From a bacterium (GTDB lineage: Bacteria; Sumerlaeota; Sumerlaeia; MVZB01): 34,950 bases of DNA. This document shows, one piece after another, positions 32,403 through 34,950 of the stretch. Each line of letters opens with the position of its first letter. Position 1 is the first letter of the stretch. The stretch lies in contig JAJFUE010000067.1 of assembly GCA_021372575.1 (NCBI GenBank), positions 1-34,950 on the forward strand, read 5' to 3'. The notes below the pieces were generated by a model. That model was not told where the DNA came from and searched no databases. It saw only the letters and a program-made list of their open reading frames with translations. The translations under genes were made by a program, and so were the position numbers.

Positions 32403-33336
32403 ACCTACCACTTTCTTCGCCTAGCGCGAGGGCGCCGAGTGATGGCGGGTCGGTGAGGCGGATCACTTCGAAGAGGCGGCGCTCGGCATTGAGCACGCTT
32501 CTGAATCGCGCGAAGAATGAATCCATCCCGGTGAACAGGCCGCCGGCGCAGACCAGCTTGTGCAGGCCGGGGGTGCGGTCCATCTGATCGAGCCGTTTCG
32601 CAACCGCGAGCACGTGCTCGATGAGCGACTGAATTGCCTGGTCGATGATCCGCCCCGCGGCGCGGTCGCCGTTGTCACACAGCGTCATCACGGTCGGCGC
32701 CAGCGCGGCGGTTTCGCGCGTGAACGCGGCGCGATCCAAACCGTTTGCCCACGCGATCAATTGTTCAGCCTGTTCCAGCCCCAGCCGCGCAAGGATTTCG
32801 TTCAATAACGCGGTCTGCTCGATTCGGCCGTCGGCCATGCCGGTGACGATGCGGAGCGCCTGGTGGCCGATCCAAAACCCGCTGCCCTCGTCGCCGAGCT
32901 CGCGGCCCCAGCCGCCGGCGCGCACCGACTGCCCGCCGGCCACGACGCCGTAACAGAACGATCCGCTTCCGGCGATGAGCACGATGCCCTTGAGCGCTCC
33001 GGCGCCCTGCCGCAGCGCCGCCGCGGCGTCATGGCCGACCCACGACGATTTCAGCGCCGGGAAGAACTCCGGCAGCCATCCACGCACGCGCTGCATTTCC
33101 GGTTCGCGCCCGACGCCGGCGAGCCCCAGGCCCGCGCTGTCGATTTCTTCCGGCGCAACGCCCGCCTCGGAAAGCGCCTCCGCGATTGTCTCGCGCAGCC
33201 GGTCCTGGAAACCGGTCCAGCCAAGGAGTTGCGGGTTGCCGCCCGGCCCCTCGCCGAAATGCATCGTGCCGTGCGTGTCGCGCACGACCCACTTCAGCCG
33301 ACTCGCCCCGCCATCCAATCCAAACGCCGCGCCCAT
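32392..33336 (-). CDS. BadF/BadG-type kinase, probable N-acetylglucosamine kinase
   Basis: A 314-residue ATPase of the ASKHA superfamily, BadF/BadG/BcrA/BcrD group, most like N-acetylglucosamine kinases. The start at 33336 (MGAAFGLDGGASRLKWVV) has GGGAGG seven bases upstream. The phosphate-1 loop is FGLDGGAS (5-12). LGLAGVGRE, VGHDAAAALRQG, the phosphate-2 loop LIAGSGSFCYG and AGGWGRELGDEGSGFWIG follow, and the adenosine motif is VCAGGLFTG. The reaction would be phosphorylation of an amino sugar for recycling or catabolism. Sugar specificity is inferred. The last residues (about GRSGL) are encoded by a dispersed palindrome. Confidence 0.88.
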   Translation of the reverse strand: MGAAFGLDGGASRLKWVVRDTHGTMHFGEGPGGNPQLLGWTGFQDRLRETIAEALSEAGVAPEEIDSAGLGLAGVGREPEMQRVRGWLPEFFPALKSSWVGHDAAAALRQGAGALKGIVLIAGSGSFCYGVVAGGQSVRAGGWGRELGDEGSGFWIGHQALRIVTGMADGRIEQTALLNEILARLGLEQAEQLIAWANGLDRAAFTRETAALAPTVMTLCDNGDRAAGRIIDQAIQSLIEHVLAVAKRLDQMDRTPGLHKLVCAGGLFTGMDSFFARFRSVLNAERRLFEVIRLTDPPSLGALALGEESGRSGL

Positions 33337-33436
33337 AAGCTGCCTCCCGAGGTACTGCATTCAACCCCAAATCGCGCATCTCAAGCAATGGTTTCCCTCC
33401 GCATCGCCCGTGTCTGGGACTTTCCCCAATAGTTCA

Positions 33437-33460
33437 CCTATCAGTCCTATAAGCCCTATG
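33437..33460 (-). repeat. Decayed 9-bp repeat related to 12188-12220
   Basis: On the minus strand the units read ATAGGGCTT, ATAGGACTG and ATAGG. They resemble the ATGGGACCT units after argJ in length and composition. Confidence 0.5.
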
Positions 33461-33592
33461 TAATTCAGTCGAAAAGGAGCAGTTTGGGGCGCCAAAATAA
33501 TGGCGATATGCGGGGCTGCGTCAATGAATTGATGACCGGCGGAAAAAATTTCCCAGCCGAAGATGTTGCGCGAAAGGGTCTTGTTTCTCTTA

Positions 33593-33620
33593 TAAATCAT
33601 ATGATTACAGTGTTCGATAA
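33593..33620 (+). promoter_or_regulatory. Weak sigma-28-like promoter candidate
   Basis: TAAA at 33593-33596 and TTCGATAA at 33613-33620 are separated by 16 bases. The flagellar sigma-28 consensus is TAAA-N15-GCCGATAA, so six of eight -10 bases match and the spacing is one base long. Confidence 0.3.
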
Positions 33621-33656
33621 AGTTGACCGGGACATCTTGACCCGTTCACCCCCGTC

Positions 33657-33672
33657 TGGAACGGCTCTTGCG
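33657..33672 (+). promoter_or_regulatory. Sigma-54 (-24/-12) promoter of the flagellar rod genes
   Basis: TGGAACG-N4-TTGCG matches the sigma-54 consensus TGGCACG-N4-TTGCW with one mismatch in each half. The invariant GG (33658-33659) and GC (33670-33671) are exactly ten bases apart. Transcription would begin near 33683, about 34 bases before flgF, which fits sigma-54 control of rod and hook genes in many flagellates. Confidence 0.65.
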
Positions 33673-33716
33673 CAACGGGTGGCGGGCTGATCCATTCGGC
33701 CGCTGGAGGTTTGTGG

Positions 33717-34472
33717 ATGAAAGAAATTTATCAGGTCATGAGCGCCGCCGTCGGCCAGGAAATGCGTATCGACCAGATTGCGAATAACCTGGCCAACGTC
33801 AACACTCCGGGCTTCAAGAAGGACGGCTCGGTGTTCCTTGACGAGCTTCAGGCGCGTCTGGCTCAGGGCGCGACGGGCGATCCGGCCCAGTCGGCAAATC
33901 CTGCCGCCACGGTCTGGCCCTCGCTGCCGCGCACTTATACGGATTTAGCGAACGGCCCGATGCAGCAGACCGGCCGCAACCTTGATATCGCCATCGAAAG
34001 CGACGGTTTTTTGAAGGTCCAGGGGCGCGACGGCCAGACCTGTTACACCCGCGCCGGAAATCTGGCGCTGGCCGCCGACGGCAAGCTGGTCACCGCGAGC
34101 GGCCAGCCGGTGCTCAACGACCAGAATCGCCCGATCACGATCGACCAGGCGGCCGGCGGCGAGATCTCGATCAATCCCGACGGCCGGATCCTTGCAAACA
34201 AAACTGAAGTCGGCCGGCTCGGCGTTGCGCGCTTCAGCGACGCCACCAAACTCGTCAAGCGCGGCGAAGGGCTACTCGTAGCTCCCGCGGGCGTTGCCGC
34301 GCAGGCTGTCGAGAACCCGCAGGTCCGCCAGGGGATGCTCGAGGGCTCCAACGTCAACCCGATCGACGAGATGGTCCGCATGATCCAGACGCAGCGCATG
34401 TATGAAGCCCAGCAGAAGATCGTGCAGACCTACGACGACTTGGCCGGGAAGCGAATCGACGCGATGCAGTAG
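33717..34472 (+). CDS. flgF: Flagellar basal-body rod protein FlgF
   Basis: A 251-residue component of the proximal rod, exported by the flagellar type III apparatus. The start at 33717 is fixed by GGAGG seven bases upstream. The N-terminal rod helix has GQEMRIDQIANNLANVNTPGFKKD (about 13-36). The middle hook-basal-body domain has GPMQQTGRNLDIAIESDGFLKVQ, and the C-terminal helix has LEGSNVNPIDEMVRMIQTQRMYEAQQKI, all typical of FlgE/F/G proteins. Length and position directly before flgG favour FlgF. The 28-bp dispersed repeat begins inside its last codons, so the stop codon lies in the repeat. Confidence 0.9.
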   Translation: MKEIYQVMSAAVGQEMRIDQIANNLANVNTPGFKKDGSVFLDELQARLAQGATGDPAQSANPAATVWPSLPRTYTDLANGPMQQTGRNLDIAIESDGFLKVQGRDGQTCYTRAGNLALAADGKLVTASGQPVLNDQNRPITIDQAAGGEISINPDGRILANKTEVGRLGVARFSDATKLVKRGEGLLVAPAGVAAQAVENPQVRQGMLEGSNVNPIDEMVRMIQTQRMYEAQQKIVQTYDDLAGKRIDAMQ

Positions 34473-34491
34473 CCCGAGCGTGAGCGAGGGA
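34464..34491. repeat. 28-bp dispersed repeat, copy 2
   Basis: Identical over 28 bases to 30441-30468. It covers the last two sense codons and the stop of flgF and the first 19 bases of the flgF-flgG gap. Confidence 0.85.
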
Positions 34492-34509
34492 CAATCAGGA
34501 CGAAGATTC

Positions 34510-34569
34510 GATTTCGATTACGATTACGAGCACGAGCACGAGCACGAACAAGATAACGAAGACGAGGAG
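34510..34569. repeat. 6-bp quasi-tandem repeat running into the flgG RBS
   Basis: Ten consecutive hexamers fill the gap: GATTTC, GATTAC twice, GAGCAC three times, then GAACAA, GATAAC, GAAGAC and GAGGAG. The last hexamer is at the correct distance to be the Shine-Dalgarno sequence of flgG. The same unit order precedes cinA at 27939-27972. Confidence 0.85.
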
Positions 34570-34578
34570 ATCATAACC

Positions 34579-34950
34579 ATGCGCGCATTATCCGTCGCCG
34601 CCACCGGGATGCAGTCCCAGCAGATGAACATCGACAACATCTCGAACAACCTGGCCAACGTCAACACGACCGGGTTCAAGCGCGGGCGTGTCGATTTCCA
34701 GGACCTGCTCTACCAGACTGTTCAGCCGGCCGGCACGAGCGCCAGCGTCAGCAGCGAGGTGCCGACCGGCATCTACCTCGGCCTCGGCTCGCGTCCCGCC
34801 GCGATTCAAAAGCTTTTCACGCAAGGTTCATACACGCAGACCGACCAGAAGCTCGACATGTCGATCGAGGGCGACGGCTTCTTCCAGATCACGCGCGCCG
34901 ACGGCACCTACGCCTACACGCGTGACGGCTCGTTCAAGCTCGACAGCCAG
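34579..34950 (+). CDS. flgG: Flagellar distal rod protein FlgG, N-terminal part
   Basis: The first 124 codons of the distal rod protein, cut by the end of the window. It starts MRALSVAATGMQSQQMNIDN, followed by ISNNLANVNTTGFKRGRVDFQDLLYQ, the classical FlgG N-terminus. Then come GLGSRPAAIQKLFTQGSYTQTDQKLDMSIEGDGFFQI, matching the FlgG-specific V-G-x-G-V/x-x-x-x-x-x-x-x-F-x-Q-G region. GAGGAG lies nine bases before the ATG and is part of a hexamer repeat. It follows flgF by 106 bases and is probably in the same sigma-54-driven operon. Confidence 0.95.
   Translation, partial: MRALSVAATGMQSQQMNIDNISNNLANVNTTGFKRGRVDFQDLLYQTVQPAGTSASVSSEVPTGIYLGLGSRPAAIQKLFTQGSYTQTDQKLDMSIEGDGFFQITRADGTYAYTRDGSFKLDSQ

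Larger units (their letters stand above)
33337..33716. other. Divergent intergenic region upstream of flgF
   Basis: No gene is supported. It holds a decayed 9-bp repeat (33437-33460), a sigma-28-like promoter (33593-33620), two TTGACC direct repeats (around 33623-33643) that could bind a regulator, a sigma-54 promoter (33657-33672) and the flgF ribosome-binding site GGAGG at 33705-33709. Confidence 0.6.

Noticed and set aside
33484-33690. A 68-residue open frame between the sugar kinase and flgF
   Set aside because: It spans the sigma-54 and sigma-28-like promoter elements, has no good ribosome-binding site and shows no family resemblance.
34510-34569. Possible CRISPR array
   Set aside because: The units are six bases long, directly abutting, with no spacers, and no cas gene is nearby.

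Overview
The window is a GC-rich stretch of a bacterial chromosome. It carries about 27 complete or near-complete protein genes, one gene cut by the right edge, and no rRNA, tRNA, CRISPR array, insertion sequence or prophage that I can recognise. Several features suggest a diderm, flagellated, probably uncultivated bacterium, perhaps Planctomycetota or a neighbouring candidate phylum such as Sumerlaeota or Hydrogenedentota. These are an apolipoprotein N-acyltransferase and lipoproteins, flagellar rod genes, a DUF1570 peptidase-like protein, a DUF2961/GH172 protein, and intergenic palindromes of a kind I associate from memory with such genomes. The assignment is inference and should not be taken as established.

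Layout. 1-4.1 kb: a DUF1570-type metallopeptidase-like protein, a secreted PRC-barrel protein with a poly-glutamine tail, and a secreted DUF2961 protein. The last converges on homoserine dehydrogenase (hom) across a bidirectional terminator. 5.4-9.9 kb: two paralogous four-helix membrane proteins flank an anchored protein of unknown function and an orphan DUF4118 histidine kinase. 9.9-15.7 kb: sppA and argJ (overlapping start and stop), lnt, and a DUF1015 gene. 15.8-19.6 kb: a tandem duplication of a secreted protein built from about ten S-x-(D/N)-G-x-x-W propeller repeats, followed by an unknown soluble protein and a frameshifted gene remnant. 20.5-23.3 kb: rarA and hisS, convergent. 23.4-25.4 kb: a minus-strand run of three small envelope proteins and a solitary HicB-like protein. 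25.6-30.2 kb: thyX, cinA, a polysaccharide deacetylase and prfB, all on the minus strand. 30.9-33.3 kb: two small membrane proteins in an operon and a BadF/BadG-type sugar kinase. 33.7 kb to the end: flgF and the start of flgG, preceded by a good sigma-54 (-24/-12) promoter candidate.

Most coding content is housekeeping: amino-acid synthesis (hom, argJ), lipoprotein maturation (lnt), membrane proteolysis (sppA), translation (hisS, prfB), dTMP synthesis (thyX), replication-fork maintenance (rarA), NAD salvage (cinA) and motility (flgF, flgG). The least ordinary content is between the genes. At least five families of short, phrase-like quasi-tandem repeats (units of 6, 7, 9 and 13 bp) lie in leaders or gene borders. 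There is also an exact 28-bp dispersed repeat, and a recurring class of hairpins with a TGAA loop. One repeat array runs directly into the ribosome-binding site of flgG, and a near-identical one sits in the leader of cinA.
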